Shown here: piece after piece, positions 17,512 through 26,559 of the stretch
Layout of the letters: the number at the start of each line of letters is the position of its first letter
Numbering within the stretch: position 1 is the stretch's first letter
Source of the DNA: Candidatus Neomarinimicrobiota bacterium
Lineage (GTDB): Bacteria; Fidelibacterota; UBA8477; JABMPR01
DNA length: 36,528 bases
Assembly: GCA_034716895.1 (NCBI GenBank)
Contig: JAYEKW010000124.1
Span: forward strand, 1-36,528
Reading direction: 5' to 3'
Notes under the pieces: generated by a model
Databases searched by the model: none
What the model saw: only the letters and a program-made list of their open reading frames with translations
Told to the model about the DNA's origin: nothing
Program-made: the position numbers and the translations under genes

Positions 17512-18951
17512 TTATGATAGTGAGTGCAAAGGTTTGTTTCTATCAAGAATGTGTTTTGACAGAGCCAGACGGGATAGTTTGAGCGACCCATCCAATAATT
17601 CCTCTGGTATAAGGAAATATGCAACAGGAATCATATAGGCAGGTAGAGTCCTCTTTAATCTCTCAACGATATTTTCCAGGTTTGGAGCTGCTTTATCTAT
17701 TTGAAGATAGGCTACTGGTCGGAATCCGAATTCAGAATCTTTTTGAGCGAGTACCAGCGCCTGTGTGATACCGGGAATATTGGTCAGTACCAGTTCGATG
17801 TGTTCCGGTTGAATATTTTCACCACCTGAGATAAACTGGCTGTCAATTCGTCCGGTAACAGTTAAGGCACCCTGAACATCCAGATATCCAACATCAGTGG
17901 TATGAAACCAGCCATCAGTATCTCTTAGATCAATCAGGCCCTTACCCCCTCTATATCCCATCGCCAGGGTTGGTCCTTTGACCAGTATCTCTCCCTTATG
18001 TGAAATGATCAGGTCGCGTCCAGTCAACAGTTTTCCTGAATTGGTGAGTGCTGCCGATCGATCATCCGGGCTGGTGGTTGTGATCTGCGAAGCCATTTCA
18101 GTCGAGCCGTAAGTGACCAGAATGGGTAATCCCAGATCCAGTGCATTTTGAATAAGCGTTTTGGGAAGTGCACTTCCGCCCAACAGGATAGCTTGCATTT
18201 GGCGGAGAATCCTGGCGGCTCCTGGTTCATCAAGTATGCGTTGTAGCTGAACAGCGACCAATGAGATATGGGTTATCTCCTTATTTGAGATGCTTTTCAG
18301 AGTCGTACTTGCTGCGGTTGATACGACAATGGCAGCTCCGGCCTGCGCCGTTCGGTACAGGATCGAAAGACCCCCGACATGATAAAGGGGCAGTGTAAGC
18401 AGCCACTTATCTCCTGGTTTCAGTGCGATGTTCCTGTTTGAACCTAAGGCACTTGACCAGTGATTGTGATGACTATGTTGAACGATCTTGGATGATCCGC
18501 TGGAGCCGGAGGTCATGAGCAGGCTTGCTCCTGCTGTGGCATCATATCCTGCAATTTCCACGGTTATTGGATCTGCATTGGATCCTATAAGGGCTTCATA
18601 GGAGATACTCAATTCAGATACCAGTTGCCGCTGGGAAATGATCAGAGTGGGCTGTATCTCAGAAAATATTTTAAGCAGAGCAGTTTTTGGAAAACGAGTA
18701 TTCACAGGAAAAGCAATATAGTTTCCCAGAGAACAGGCCCAGAGGATCACCAGCATTGCATCTTGCGAATTCTGATCCAGGACTATTATGTCTCCCGACT
18801 TGAGACCCCTTTTAACCAGATTACCGAGCACAAGCTGAGCTCTTTCTAATAGTTCGCTGTAACTGAGTGAAAGCCGGTCAGTGATCAACGCTGTATGGTG
18901 TGAAAAGTTTTTGGCGGCATTGAGCAGGGGATGAGTGATTGAAGGATTCAT
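17512..18951 (-). CDS. menE: o-Succinylbenzoate-CoA ligase
   Basis: A 479-residue adenylate-forming enzyme. In menaquinone synthesis MenE activates o-succinylbenzoate with ATP and CoA. The AMP-binding P-loop MTSGSSGSSK is at 147-156, followed by VTYGSTEMAS, TDVGYLD and the hinge region TGRIDSQFISGGENIQP. The C-terminal lid domain is present, and length is normal for MenE. The specific assignment rests on its place between menC and the end of the men cluster, because the fold alone fits many acyl-CoA ligases. There is a 56-base gap from the menC stop and no clear Shine-Dalgarno. Confidence 0.9.
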   Translation of the reverse strand: MNPSITHPLLNAAKNFSHHTALITDRLSLSYSELLERAQLVLGNLVKRGLKSGDIIVLDQNSQDAMLVILWACSLGNYIAFPVNTRFPKTALLKIFSEIQPTLIISQRQLVSELSISYEALIGSNADPITVEIAGYDATAGASLLMTSGSSGSSKIVQHSHHNHWSSALGSNRNIALKPGDKWLLTLPLYHVGGLSILYRTAQAGAAIVVSTAASTTLKSISNKEITHISLVAVQLQRILDEPGAARILRQMQAILLGGSALPKTLIQNALDLGLPILVTYGSTEMASQITTTSPDDRSAALTNSGKLLTGRDLIISHKGEILVKGPTLAMGYRGGKGLIDLRDTDGWFHTTDVGYLDVQGALTVTGRIDSQFISGGENIQPEHIELVLTNIPGITQALVLAQKDSEFGFRPVAYLQIDKAAPNLENIVERLKRTLPAYMIPVAYFLIPEELLDGSLKLSRLALSKHILDRNKPLHSLS

Positions 18952-19007
18952 TTAGATCACTTAGAAGATCATATCGTTATGAGCTCGGTAGTCTCTGCAA
19001 CCAGGAC

Positions 19008-20171
19008 TTAGCTTTGATAGAGCAATTCACAAGAACTGAGATCCAGATCCTGGGTAGTCAGGGTGCGTACAGGCATCCAGCCATTTTGAATGGATGAAGG
19101 TTTTTTAACCGTTCCAGAAGTCAGTGCTGACCGGGTGTCCAGACCCACTGCCAGGTCTTCTCCCGTGATGGAACCAGCCAACTGTGCCAAGGCGGCCAAG
19201 CCTACATCACTCTCATAGCTGGAAGACAGAACCGGTAATATATTTTGGTCTTTAGCCTGGTTGACCAAACTGATAAACCGGGCAGTGCAACCGATCAGAG
19301 TTGGCTTTAATACAAGGGCTTTTAACCCGGTATAGGAATCAAAAGAGATGGTAGGATCAGAAATATTGTGAAGGGTCTCATCAAAAGCAAAGTGAACCCC
19401 ACAGCCATCATAGAAACGAGGCAGATCAGCCGGGTTTTCGATAGGTTCTTCGATATATTCAATATTTTCTGAAGCTACTATTTTTCCAAATTCAAGTGCT
19501 GTTTCTAGATCCCATGAACGATTCGCATCAAGCCTTAGTTTAATACCCGGACCAGCGAATTGTCGAATTTCCTGGATTCCTCGCGCTTCCAGGATCGGAT
19601 TAATCCGGCCAACTTTGATCTTGAGAGTCGAATAGCCCTCATTTATTAAATAATCGGCTTCCGGCACCCAGTGGGATATTGAACTTCTGATCAAGCCGTT
19701 GATGGGGATCTTGTTGCTGGAATGCCCATACAGCATTGCTCCCAGCGATATGCTCCTGGCGTTTGCCAACAGAGCCAGCAAGGCAGTTTCAATACCAAAA
19801 TAGACAACTGATGGAGCTGTCCGTTTTTCCCAATTGAGGTTAGCCCGTGAGTATTGGTGTGAGGTGAATTCACCGAAATTAATAATTCTGTCAACCAGCA
19901 TGGTGGTCTTGTAAACTGCAGTTTCAATCGTTTCACGGCTGTAACCCGGTAGTGGGCTGATCTCGCCAAAACCAACATGACCAGATGTATCCGTTAAGAT
20001 CAGTATAAGGCCCTCTCTATATTTCAGCGTGGTATGCTTGAGCTCTAATTCATGCTTCAGGGGCAGGCTGAATTTATACAGACGGGCTGATCTCAACTCC
20101 AGCGAAACATTCTGAAATTGAGGTGCTAGCCTGATTCCGGCAAAATTTGGTGCATTCATTCCCATATTCAT
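19008..20171 (-). CDS. menC: o-Succinylbenzoate synthase
   Basis: An enolase-superfamily dehydratase of about 387 residues that converts SHCHC to o-succinylbenzoate. The catalytic lysine pair is in TLKIKVG and LVLKPTLIG. Metal ligands lie in LRLDANRSW, YIEEP and FDETL. These features, plus linkage to menA and menE, separate it from the dgcA-like enzyme elsewhere in the window. The start is uncertain: the longest frame begins at a TTG inside menA, while ATGs at 20171, 20165 and 20159 all follow the menA stop. I report 20171. The first 30 or so residues are not conserved-looking, so a shorter protein is possible. Confidence 0.9.
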   Translation of the reverse strand: MNMGMNAPNFAGIRLAPQFQNVSLELRSARLYKFSLPLKHELELKHTTLKYREGLILILTDTSGHVGFGEISPLPGYSRETIETAVYKTTMLVDRIINFGEFTSHQYSRANLNWEKRTAPSVVYFGIETALLALLANARSISLGAMLYGHSSNKIPINGLIRSSISHWVPEADYLINEGYSTLKIKVGRINPILEARGIQEIRQFAGPGIKLRLDANRSWDLETALEFGKIVASENIEYIEEPIENPADLPRFYDGCGVHFAFDETLHNISDPTISFDSYTGLKALVLKPTLIGCTARFISLVNQAKDQNILPVLSSSYESDVGLAALAQLAGSITGEDLAVGLDTRSALTSGTVKKPSSIQNGWMPVRTLTTQDLDLSSCELLYQS

Positions 20172-20181
20172 CTGACCAGTT

Positions 20182-21066
20182 TTAAATGACCCATGTGACA
20201 GCAAAGATGATCGTGAAAATCGCTTGTAATTTAGCAGTCATCTTTAAAACAGCCAGTAACTCTTTGGGCTCCTCATAGTTTGCTGTTATTCGTACTGCGT
20301 ATAAAGCCATAAAACCTGTCAACGAAGTGAGTCCGACCAGGCTGTGTTCCGGTGTCAGAAGGATCAGGGTCAGGGGGGCTAAAGTTGCAGCCAGTATTGA
20401 TAATCCATACTCATATACTCCGAAGTCTCTGCCAAAAACAGCTACCAGAGTATGCTTACCTACTGTTCGATCCTCCTGATAGTCTCTCAGATTATTGATG
20501 GATAACAAAGCCATGGAGAAAAACCCGGCTGAAGTACCGGCTATGATCGCTGCCGAACTCCAGCTGCCGATCTGGACATAGGTTGTGGTGGCACTGGCAA
20601 TGGGACCGAAAAATAGAAATGCAGGTAATTCTGCTAATCCATGATAGGCCAGGGGAAAAGGACCTCCAGTATAGATCACACCAAAAAGGAGCGCCAGAAG
20701 ACCGATGATCACAATGGGCCATCCACCCACATAAACCAGATATATCCCGACGAGAAAAGCAATCCCAAAACAAGCGATAAAGCCATTGCGAACGGTTTCA
20801 GGAGCAACCAACCCTGCCTGGGTAACGCGCTGGGGACCGATCCGCGTAGCCGTGTCAGCTCCTTTTTTAAAATCAAAATAATCGTTGGCCAGATTGGTTC
20901 CGATCTGGATCAGAATCCCTCCCAAAAATGCAGCCAGAGCAGCCGGCCACCGAATTCCACCTTCTGTATGGGCGATAATTGTTCCCATCAGGATGGGGGA
21001 GATAGCCACTCCCAGCGTCCAGGGGCGAGCCGCCTGGATCCATAGTCCAATTCCAGTCGTTCTCAT
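20182..21066 (-). CDS. menA: 1,4-Dihydroxy-2-naphthoate polyprenyltransferase
   Basis: A 294-residue UbiA-superfamily membrane prenyltransferase. It attaches the isoprenoid tail to DHNA, giving demethylmenaquinone. The first Asp-rich motif is NDYFDFKKGAD at 61-71 and the second is NNLRDYQEDRTVGK near 191-204, both needed for Mg-diphosphate binding. About eight to nine hydrophobic helices are visible. It is the first gene after a roughly 210-base gap from menB and lies 10 bases upstream of menC. The expected substrate comes from MenB through a thioesterase that is not encoded in this window. Confidence 0.95.
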   Translation of the reverse strand: MRTTGIGLWIQAARPWTLGVAISPILMGTIIAHTEGGIRWPAALAAFLGGILIQIGTNLANDYFDFKKGADTATRIGPQRVTQAGLVAPETVRNGFIACFGIAFLVGIYLVYVGGWPIVIIGLLALLFGVIYTGGPFPLAYHGLAELPAFLFFGPIASATTTYVQIGSWSSAAIIAGTSAGFFSMALLSINNLRDYQEDRTVGKHTLVAVFGRDFGVYEYGLSILAATLAPLTLILLTPEHSLVGLTSLTGFMALYAVRITANYEEPKELLAVLKMTAKLQAIFTIIFAVTWVI

Positions 21067-21277
21067 GCCTTCTCGAATCCTTCAGGTCGGCACAAAGCTT
21101 CGCTACTTGACCCTGGGATATAAGAGTGAAAAATAGTTAATCGTTTAAGCGGCATAAATAGTTGATGTCCCTGCATAAAGAAACTGAGAACCCTTCGACC
21201 AGGCTCAGTGATCACCCCAGTAAAACACGTCAGCGATTTCTCTCGGTAAGTTTTTTGGACCGTCAGACGATAGGCTC
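21067..21277. other. menB-menA gap with dispersed motif and hairpin
   Basis: This 211-base gap lies inside the men cluster and has no gene I can support. It contains ACTGAG/CTCAGT arms (21183-21209) around a loop holding CCCTTCGACCAGG, and this resembles the motif at the window start. A GACCGT/ACGGTC stem spans the menB stop, but its neighbouring T-run is on the wrong side for a menB terminator. The gap may hold a separate promoter for menA-menC-menE. Confidence 0.45.
21183..21209. repeat. Dispersed intergenic stem-loop motif, copy 2
   Basis: The six-base arms ACTGAG and CTCAGT surround a loop with CTTCGACCAGG, and GTGATCAC follows directly. The core matches TTTCGACAGGCTCAATG at 3-19 of the window apart from a few changes. 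Similar short intergenic words recur in many environmental bacterial genomes, but I cannot verify copy number here. Confidence 0.45.
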
Positions 21278-22099
21278 CTACGGTCTCCATGGGTATTTCT
21301 TAAAATCAGGTTTACGCTTTTCATTGTAGGCATTGCGACCTTCCTGAGCTTCTTCAGACATATAGTAAAGCAAGGTAGCGTTTCCGGCCAGTTCCTGAAG
21401 ACCGGTCTGTCCGTCAACATCTGCATTGAAGGCAGATTTCAGCAGACGGATGGACAGGGGGGAGTGTTCCAGAATTCTTTCAGCCCAGGCCACCGTCTCA
21501 GTTTCCAGATCAGCATAGGGGACCACGGTATTAACAAGACCCATATCCAATGCCTCTTGAGCGCTGTACTGTTTGCAGAGATACCAGATTTCACGGGCTT
21601 TTTTCTGACCCACGATGCGAGCCATATAGCTGGATCCATAGCCACCATCGAATGATCCAACCTTGGGACCGGTCTGGCCAAAGATCGCATTATCTGCTGC
21701 AATGGTCAGATCACAGACCAGGTGCAGGACATGACCACCCCCAATGGAGTACCCGGCAACCATGGCGATAACTGGTTTTGGCAAAGTGCGAATCTGGCGC
21801 TGTAGATCCAGGACGTTTAAGCGGTGAACTCCCTCGCCATCTTTGTAGCCGGTATCACCTCGAATGGATTGATCTCCTCCAGAACAAAAGGCTTTTTTAC
21901 CTGCTCCCGTGAGGATGACCACCCCGATCTTTGGATCTTCACGGGCATCTTCAAAAGCTTTGATCATTTCCTGGACGGTCAGGGGACGAAACGCGTTGCG
22001 TTTTTCCGGTCTGTTGATGGTAACTTTGGCTATTCCATTATATTTTTGATAGCGGATGTCGGTGAATTCACCAGCTGTTTCCCATTTTATTGATGTCAC
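21278..22099 (-). CDS. menB: 1,4-Dihydroxy-2-naphthoyl-CoA synthase
   Basis: A 273-residue crotonase-fold enzyme that cyclises o-succinylbenzoyl-CoA to DHNA-CoA. Diagnostic segments are [38 protein letters not shown] and [18 protein letters not shown], and the C-terminus has EKRKPDF. The GQTGP motif with an Asp in SFDGGYG separates MenB from ordinary enoyl-CoA hydratases such as the one at 11228. I chose GTG 22099: AAGGAG lies 6 bases upstream and it sits 1 base after the menH stop. The longest frame begins at a TTG inside menH. Confidence 0.95.
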   Translation of the reverse strand: MTSIKWETAGEFTDIRYQKYNGIAKVTINRPEKRNAFRPLTVQEMIKAFEDAREDPKIGVVILTGAGKKAFCSGGDQSIRGDTGYKDGEGVHRLNVLDLQRQIRTLPKPVIAMVAGYSIGGGHVLHLVCDLTIAADNAIFGQTGPKVGSFDGGYGSSYMARIVGQKKAREIWYLCKQYSAQEALDMGLVNTVVPYADLETETVAWAERILEHSPLSIRLLKSAFNADVDGQTGLQELAGNATLLYYMSEEAQEGRNAYNEKRKPDFKKYPWRP

Positions 22100-22100
22100 A

Positions 22101-22916
22101 TTACTCTCCTTCAATTGTTTCGCGCAGAAATTGCTTTATCAGATGGGCAGTTTCCAATGGTTTTTCCAAATGAAAGGCATGATCTCCACCATCCAATATC
22201 TGGTGTTGAGCATGCGGCAATTGGGTTGCCATTTCATGATTCAATTCACTATACTTTTGATCTAGAGCGCCACTGAGCAAAAGTATCGGGAGCTCCATGT
22301 CAGGTAAACTCCCCCACAGTGATGGCAGAGACCCGCTACCCAGGTGTTGGAGAGCTCTACTCAACTGTTCAGGGTCATTATCAGAGCGGGTGGTCATTAA
22401 CCAGAAGATCTGCTTATCATTTTTATAAATGGATTGAAATAAGGGAAGCTCATACCACTCTTTCAGAAAGGTGGTGAACCCCACACGATCCAAGCGATGC
22501 ATTAGCTCTGTGTCTGAATTTATGCGTTGCTGACGTTCCTGCGCTGTTTTCAATCCAGGTGCTGTGGATAAACCAACCAATGCTGGGATACTCTCGGGAA
22601 AGTGTTGTTGAAGGTGCAGGGCGAATCGGCCACCCATGGAGTATCCGATGGGAACAAAAGATTGATAGCCGGCCAGAGAAAGTTGCTGTTTGAGTCGCTC
22701 TAATAGCTCGGGGTATTCCAAGTTTTCGGGTAGGTAAGTATGTCCATGACCGGGCAGGTCCACCAGGATATTACAGTATTCTCTGAAATGTTCGTTCACC
22801 AGGGTCCTCCAGTCATCGGATGACCCCATAAAGCCATGCAGCCAGAGAAGAGGGAGTCCGGTTGAATTGCCGGAAACCTGTAAATACCAGTTTAAATTCG
22901 AGGTATCAGGACTCAC
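22101..22916 (-). CDS. menH: SHCHC synthase (MenH-type alpha/beta hydrolase)
   Basis: A 271-residue alpha/beta hydrolase. MenH removes pyruvate from SEPHCHC to give SHCHC. It has [11 protein letters not shown] (oxyanion region), DLPGHG, the nucleophile elbow GYSMGG with Ser93, GALDQKY with the Asp, and [11 protein letters not shown] with the catalytic His. The start is a GTG that overlaps the last 11 bases of menD, so translation is probably coupled. Its position between menD and menB makes MenH much more likely than another hydrolase. Confidence 0.9.
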   Translation of the reverse strand: MSPDTSNLNWYLQVSGNSTGLPLLWLHGFMGSSDDWRTLVNEHFREYCNILVDLPGHGHTYLPENLEYPELLERLKQQLSLAGYQSFVPIGYSMGGRFALHLQQHFPESIPALVGLSTAPGLKTAQERQQRINSDTELMHRLDRVGFTTFLKEWYELPLFQSIYKNDKQIFWLMTTRSDNDPEQLSRALQHLGSGSLPSLWGSLPDMELPILLLSGALDQKYSELNHEMATQLPHAQHQILDGGDHAFHLEKPLETAHLIKQFLRETIEGE

Positions 22917-24648
22917 GGATAGCTTTGAAGATAGCCTGATGGTTCAGGTGGTTTTGAGCACGATCCGTCTGGATTTCAATGATCATTGATCTATCTCCCG
23001 TGAGACTTGCTGAGTAGACCTGTTGGAAATCGATCAAGTCCTTTGGTTTCGCATATTCAAGGGCAAACATCCCGGCCACCTTGTCAAAGGTCCAGCCATG
23101 AGGAGTTCCAAAGAAGGACTCGAAAATATCAGTCTCCGATCGAACGGGCAGAAAGCTGAAAATGCCACCCCCGTCATTGTTGATCAGTACAATGATAATG
23201 GGGTGTTTGGACTTTGATATTAATGACAATGAGTTCAGGTCATGGAGGATTGCCAGGTCACCAATTAACAGGGTCAGCGCTTTACCTGAACCAGCCTGGA
23301 ACCCAGCTGCTGTAGCACATAATCCATCAATCCCGCTGGCTCCCCGGTTGGCGAAAATACGACCTCCGAACTTGTTCAAAGCACCAAACATTTCCATCTC
23401 CCGAACGGCCATACTATTGGCTACCATCAGGTCATGGTTATTGGAAATCGATCTTGATAGTTGGTAGCTAATGCCAGGTTCACTTAATGTCTCGTCTTGA
23501 TCAAATTGGTCCTGGATGATTTTGGAAACTTGGGCTTCAGCTTTATTCCAGGATTTGATCCAACCCTCATTATTATTCTCTGTATCAATGGATATACAGA
23601 ATTCACCCACATCCATCTGAAGAACCAGATCAACTTGATGATTTGGATCTATCTGTTCTGGTGTTTTCCTGACTGAGATATAATAACTGTCTGAATCATT
23701 AAGATACGTCAATAACCGTTTTGAAGTATAGGGTCCACCCAAATGGATCACCATGTCAGGTTTTTCCGCGTTCATCTCATCTTTCAGAAGGACCAGGTCG
23801 AAATGATTGATCAGATCAGGATGTTGGGTGAAGCGAAGTCTGGATTGAACATCAGGGAAAATGGGCCAGTTAAGGGATTCAGCAAGATTCAGGATAGCTT
23901 TCTCATACTGAGCATCTACTGAGCGTCCAACGATGATGAGTCCTTTTGGACAATCCATGATCTGCTTTGTGATCAACTCCAGTTGCTCTACAGGTAAAGG
24001 AGGGTGCGGTGTTGGTTGGCTCTCACCTTTAACAGCATGTTCCACGTGCTCAGTTTTTTCGAAGTTTAACCCATCCGTTTTCGTTGGGATATCTGTATGA
24101 TCGGGGTTGTCAGTCAATGCAGGCAACAAGGGTTCCCGAAATTGGCAATTCAAGTGTACTGGTCCAGGTCTTGAACCAGTTGCAGCATGATAAAGTTCTG
24201 TTACAAGGGTCGAAACTTGCTCAGAGTCAGTGTTTGATCTGGGTGGCTCTAAATTTTTGAATAAACGAGGATAATTACCGTAGATGTTATCCTGAAAAAT
24301 AGCCTGGTTTGCTCCGACGCCAATCAACTCAGGGGGGCGATCTGCACTCAAAATGATCAGGGGAATATTATCCATGGAGGCTTCCACCACTGCCGGGAAA
24401 TAATTGGCTACTGCTGTCCCTGATGTACAGATAAGAACCGCTGGTTTTCCAGTGGCTTTCGCATGACCCAGAGCAAAAAAAGCTGCTCCGCGTTCATCAA
24501 AATGGGTAGTCGTTTTTGCCTGGGGATTGCGAGCGACAGCAACAGTAAGCGGTGTTGATCGAGAGCCTGGAGAAATCACAAACCGGGTGGCATCCAAACC
24601 GATCAGTTCTTCAATGATCCATTCACTGATAGCCAGGTTGGTTGTCAT
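22906..24648 (-). CDS. menD: SEPHCHC synthase
   Basis: A 580-residue thiamine-diphosphate enzyme that joins 2-oxoglutarate to isochorismate with loss of CO2, the first committed step of menaquinone synthesis. The N-terminus has FVISPGSRSTPL and HFDERGAAF with the cofactor-activating Glu52, followed by CTSGTAVANY. The C-terminal ThDP-binding region has GDLAILHDLNSL and LINNDGGGIFSFLP. Length is normal for MenD. A GGAG lies about 12 bases upstream of the ATG. The gene is separated from menF by about 270 bases that contain a long palindrome. Confidence 0.96.
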   Translation of the reverse strand: MTTNLAISEWIIEELIGLDATRFVISPGSRSTPLTVAVARNPQAKTTTHFDERGAAFFALGHAKATGKPAVLICTSGTAVANYFPAVVEASMDNIPLIILSADRPPELIGVGANQAIFQDNIYGNYPRLFKNLEPPRSNTDSEQVSTLVTELYHAATGSRPGPVHLNCQFREPLLPALTDNPDHTDIPTKTDGLNFEKTEHVEHAVKGESQPTPHPPLPVEQLELITKQIMDCPKGLIIVGRSVDAQYEKAILNLAESLNWPIFPDVQSRLRFTQHPDLINHFDLVLLKDEMNAEKPDMVIHLGGPYTSKRLLTYLNDSDSYYISVRKTPEQIDPNHQVDLVLQMDVGEFCISIDTENNNEGWIKSWNKAEAQVSKIIQDQFDQDETLSEPGISYQLSRSISNNHDLMVANSMAVREMEMFGALNKFGGRIFANRGASGIDGLCATAAGFQAGSGKALTLLIGDLAILHDLNSLSLISKSKHPIIIVLINNDGGGIFSFLPVRSETDIFESFFGTPHGWTFDKVAGMFALEYAKPKDLIDFQQVYSASLTGDRSMIIEIQTDRAQNHLNHQAIFKAIRES

Positions 24649-24918
24649 ACGGAGTGAAGCTCCCCAATTTGTTCTTCATTGATCGTGTACATCACACCAA
24701 TCTAATCAGAATGGCCATTCTGGACAATGCGGAACCCTGACATTTGGAATCGATTGTTCAGCTAGTTTGAAAAATGATCTATAGTTCTGACGATCTGACG
24801 TTGCTCAAGGTGCGAAGCAGGAAGTCGTCGAATATCGAATAATGAATATTGAACTCCGAAGTTAATGACTTCGACATTCTGCAATCCTTGTTCGCTATTC
24901 AATTGTTCACAGAGGGGC
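24649..24918. other. menF-menD gap with long palindrome
   Basis: This 270-base gap between two genes of the same pathway has no supported gene. Its main content is a 75-base imperfect palindrome at 24828-24902. I see no T-run terminator for menF and no consensus promoter for menD. Confidence 0.5.
24828..24902. repeat. 75-bp imperfect palindrome
   Basis: The two 35-base arms pair at 25 positions around a centre at 24865. The core CGAAGT-TAATG-ACTTCG is perfect. The left arm is built of GAATAT and GAATAA words and the right arm holds their complements. It could be a palindromic repeat element, an RNA hairpin between menF and menD, or a processing site. Confidence 0.55.
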
Positions 24919-26286
24919 TTATAAATCCAGGGCTTTCAGGAATTTACTGATCTTATCCTCGATCTCCTGCCATTCTTCGTCGGGATCAGATCCTGGAACG
25001 ATACCAGCTCCGGAATACAACGAGACCCGTTCCTGTTCGATGAGAGCTGAGCGAATGCCAACCACAAATTCGGTGTGATCATAGCCAACAAAACCGATCG
25101 GTGCCGCATACCAACCCCGCTTGAAAGGCTCCAGAGATTCGATGGCCTCCAGGGCAATAGCAGTGGGAAAACCACCCATTGCCGGAGTGGGGTGTAGATC
25201 GTTAATGAGATCCGCGTCATTTGTATCTATATCAAGCTTACCCGAAAAATGTTTGCAGAGGTGTTGGACATGAGAGAGACGGGTGATCTGAACATCTTCG
25301 TCAACTGTAAGTTCTTCACAACGCTGTTCCAGGACGCTTCCGATGGCATCAACCACGATGGCATGTTCACGTAATTCCTTGTCAGAATTGAGTAAAGCTT
25401 TGGTGTAACGTTGATCATCGCGGGTGGTTTTTCCCCGGGGACGTGTCCCTGCAATTGCCTCAGTACGGATCAACCGACCCTGCCTTTTGAACAGCCGCTC
25501 GGGAGTAGCTCCCAGGAAAGCGTGATCTTGATCAGTTTGGAAGTAAAAGTTAAAAGTCTCTTCTGACATTCGCCTTAATCGAAGCAGATAAGCAGTCGGA
25601 TCAACCGGGTCACTGAAGGTTAAAGTAGCTTTTCGAGCCAAAACCACCTTCTCATACTTCCCCTGATCCATATCGGCCAATGCAGTTGTGATAGAGTTGG
25701 TCCAGGTGTTTTTATCCGGAACATCCTGGCGATGCAGGATAGCGCGCTCACCCCATTCGCTTAAGGTTACTTCAAATTGGAGCTCATCCAATTTTTCAAT
25801 TAACTCATCCAGGCTGTTATCATGGTTGACCTGATAATGATAATTGCAGACCAGAAAGGTTCCCGATGGTGAACGGTGGATCTCAAATTGGGGTATAATG
25901 AACCGGTAGGCACCAAAACTACTCCACTCCGGAGCGACTTTGGTATCTCTCTCGAATTGGAACCCGCCGTAGTAACAGAGATCCGGATATCGGGCATCCA
26001 GTAAAACGTGTAACTCACTAAAAAGACTTTCCAGATCAGGCAGCACCTGCCCGGATATTTCATGAGCGATACCAACACCGGCCATCTTGAATTCCTGGTT
26101 TCGATTGGCCCAATAGGTTTTTACTGGAGCGGGCTGACAGGCGAGCCACTGCATGGCCGCCCCACTTTCAACTTCTACCTTACAGCGAATAATACGGGAA
26201 GAAGTGGCGTTGTTCAGCTCTGTACATGAGTGTTGTAGTTGTTCAAGCAGTCGTTGTTTTGCAGATGAAAGTGCCAGTGGATCCAT
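24919..26286 (-). CDS. menF: Isochorismate synthase
   Basis: A 455-residue chorismate-binding enzyme that converts chorismate to isochorismate. The C-terminal catalytic domain has ATPERLF, RTEAIAGTRPRG, ELREHAIVVDAI, LHPTPAMGG, RGWYAAPIG and the C-terminal GAGIVPGSDPDEEW. These fit MenF/EntC; salicylate synthases and anthranilate synthase share the fold, but the men linkage decides it. The ATG at 26286 is four codons inside a longer frame that begins with TTG. No Shine-Dalgarno is visible. It is the first gene of the cluster and divergent from the NlpC/P60 gene. Confidence 0.93.
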   Translation of the reverse strand: MDPLALSSAKQRLLEQLQHSCTELNNATSSRIIRCKVEVESGAAMQWLACQPAPVKTYWANRNQEFKMAGVGIAHEISGQVLPDLESLFSELHVLLDARYPDLCYYGGFQFERDTKVAPEWSSFGAYRFIIPQFEIHRSPSGTFLVCNYHYQVNHDNSLDELIEKLDELQFEVTLSEWGERAILHRQDVPDKNTWTNSITTALADMDQGKYEKVVLARKATLTFSDPVDPTAYLLRLRRMSEETFNFYFQTDQDHAFLGATPERLFKRQGRLIRTEAIAGTRPRGKTTRDDQRYTKALLNSDKELREHAIVVDAIGSVLEQRCEELTVDEDVQITRLSHVQHLCKHFSGKLDIDTNDADLINDLHPTPAMGGFPTAIALEAIESLEPFKRGWYAAPIGFVGYDHTEFVVGIRSALIEQERVSLYSGAGIVPGSDPDEEWQEIEDKISKFLKALDL

Positions 26287-26351
26287 ATTCAATAACAAAA
26301 ATTACAAATTAATAATTAGCGGTGGCCATTAACATATAGAGGAAAAACACC

Positions 26352-26380
26352 ATAATCACACAGCTGGAAAAAAAGGACAA
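26352..26380 (-). promoter_or_regulatory. Possible menF promoter
   Basis: On the minus strand TTGTCC (26380-26375) and GATTAT (26357-26352) are spaced by 17 bases, each matching four of six consensus positions. It lies about 65 bases upstream of the menF start. This is a weak match and only a candidate. Confidence 0.25.
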
Positions 26381-26424
26381 TGGTTTTGAAATGATCCTCT
26401 GACATGGCGACTATTTACTGCAAA

Positions 26425-26460
26425 GCCCGATAGAGGGCAAACAAATTCTCTTAAAGAATT
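26425..26460 (+). promoter_or_regulatory. Tandem small hairpins in NlpC/P60 leader
   Basis: GCCC-GATAGA-GGGC (26425-26438) is followed by AATTCT-CTTAA-AGAATT (26444-26460). Both lie about 100-135 bases before the likely TTG start of the peptidase gene. They may be part of a leader RNA or an operator. There is no T-run. Confidence 0.3.
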
Positions 26461-26559
26461 AATAGGCCCGCCTTGAAGTTCAATTGGCATAAATGGTCTG
26501 TGCAAACCTTGTTTCACCTGTTTCACCGATTAAATTCCGCATCGCAAAGGAGGGATATA

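Noticed and set aside
17496-17624. N-terminal extension of the MATE gene into menE
   Set aside because: The extra 43 codons overlap the menE coding end and do not resemble MATE N-termini.
21257-21286. GACCGT/ACGGTC hairpin as a menB terminator
   Set aside because: It spans the menB stop codon, and on the minus strand the following run is A, not T.
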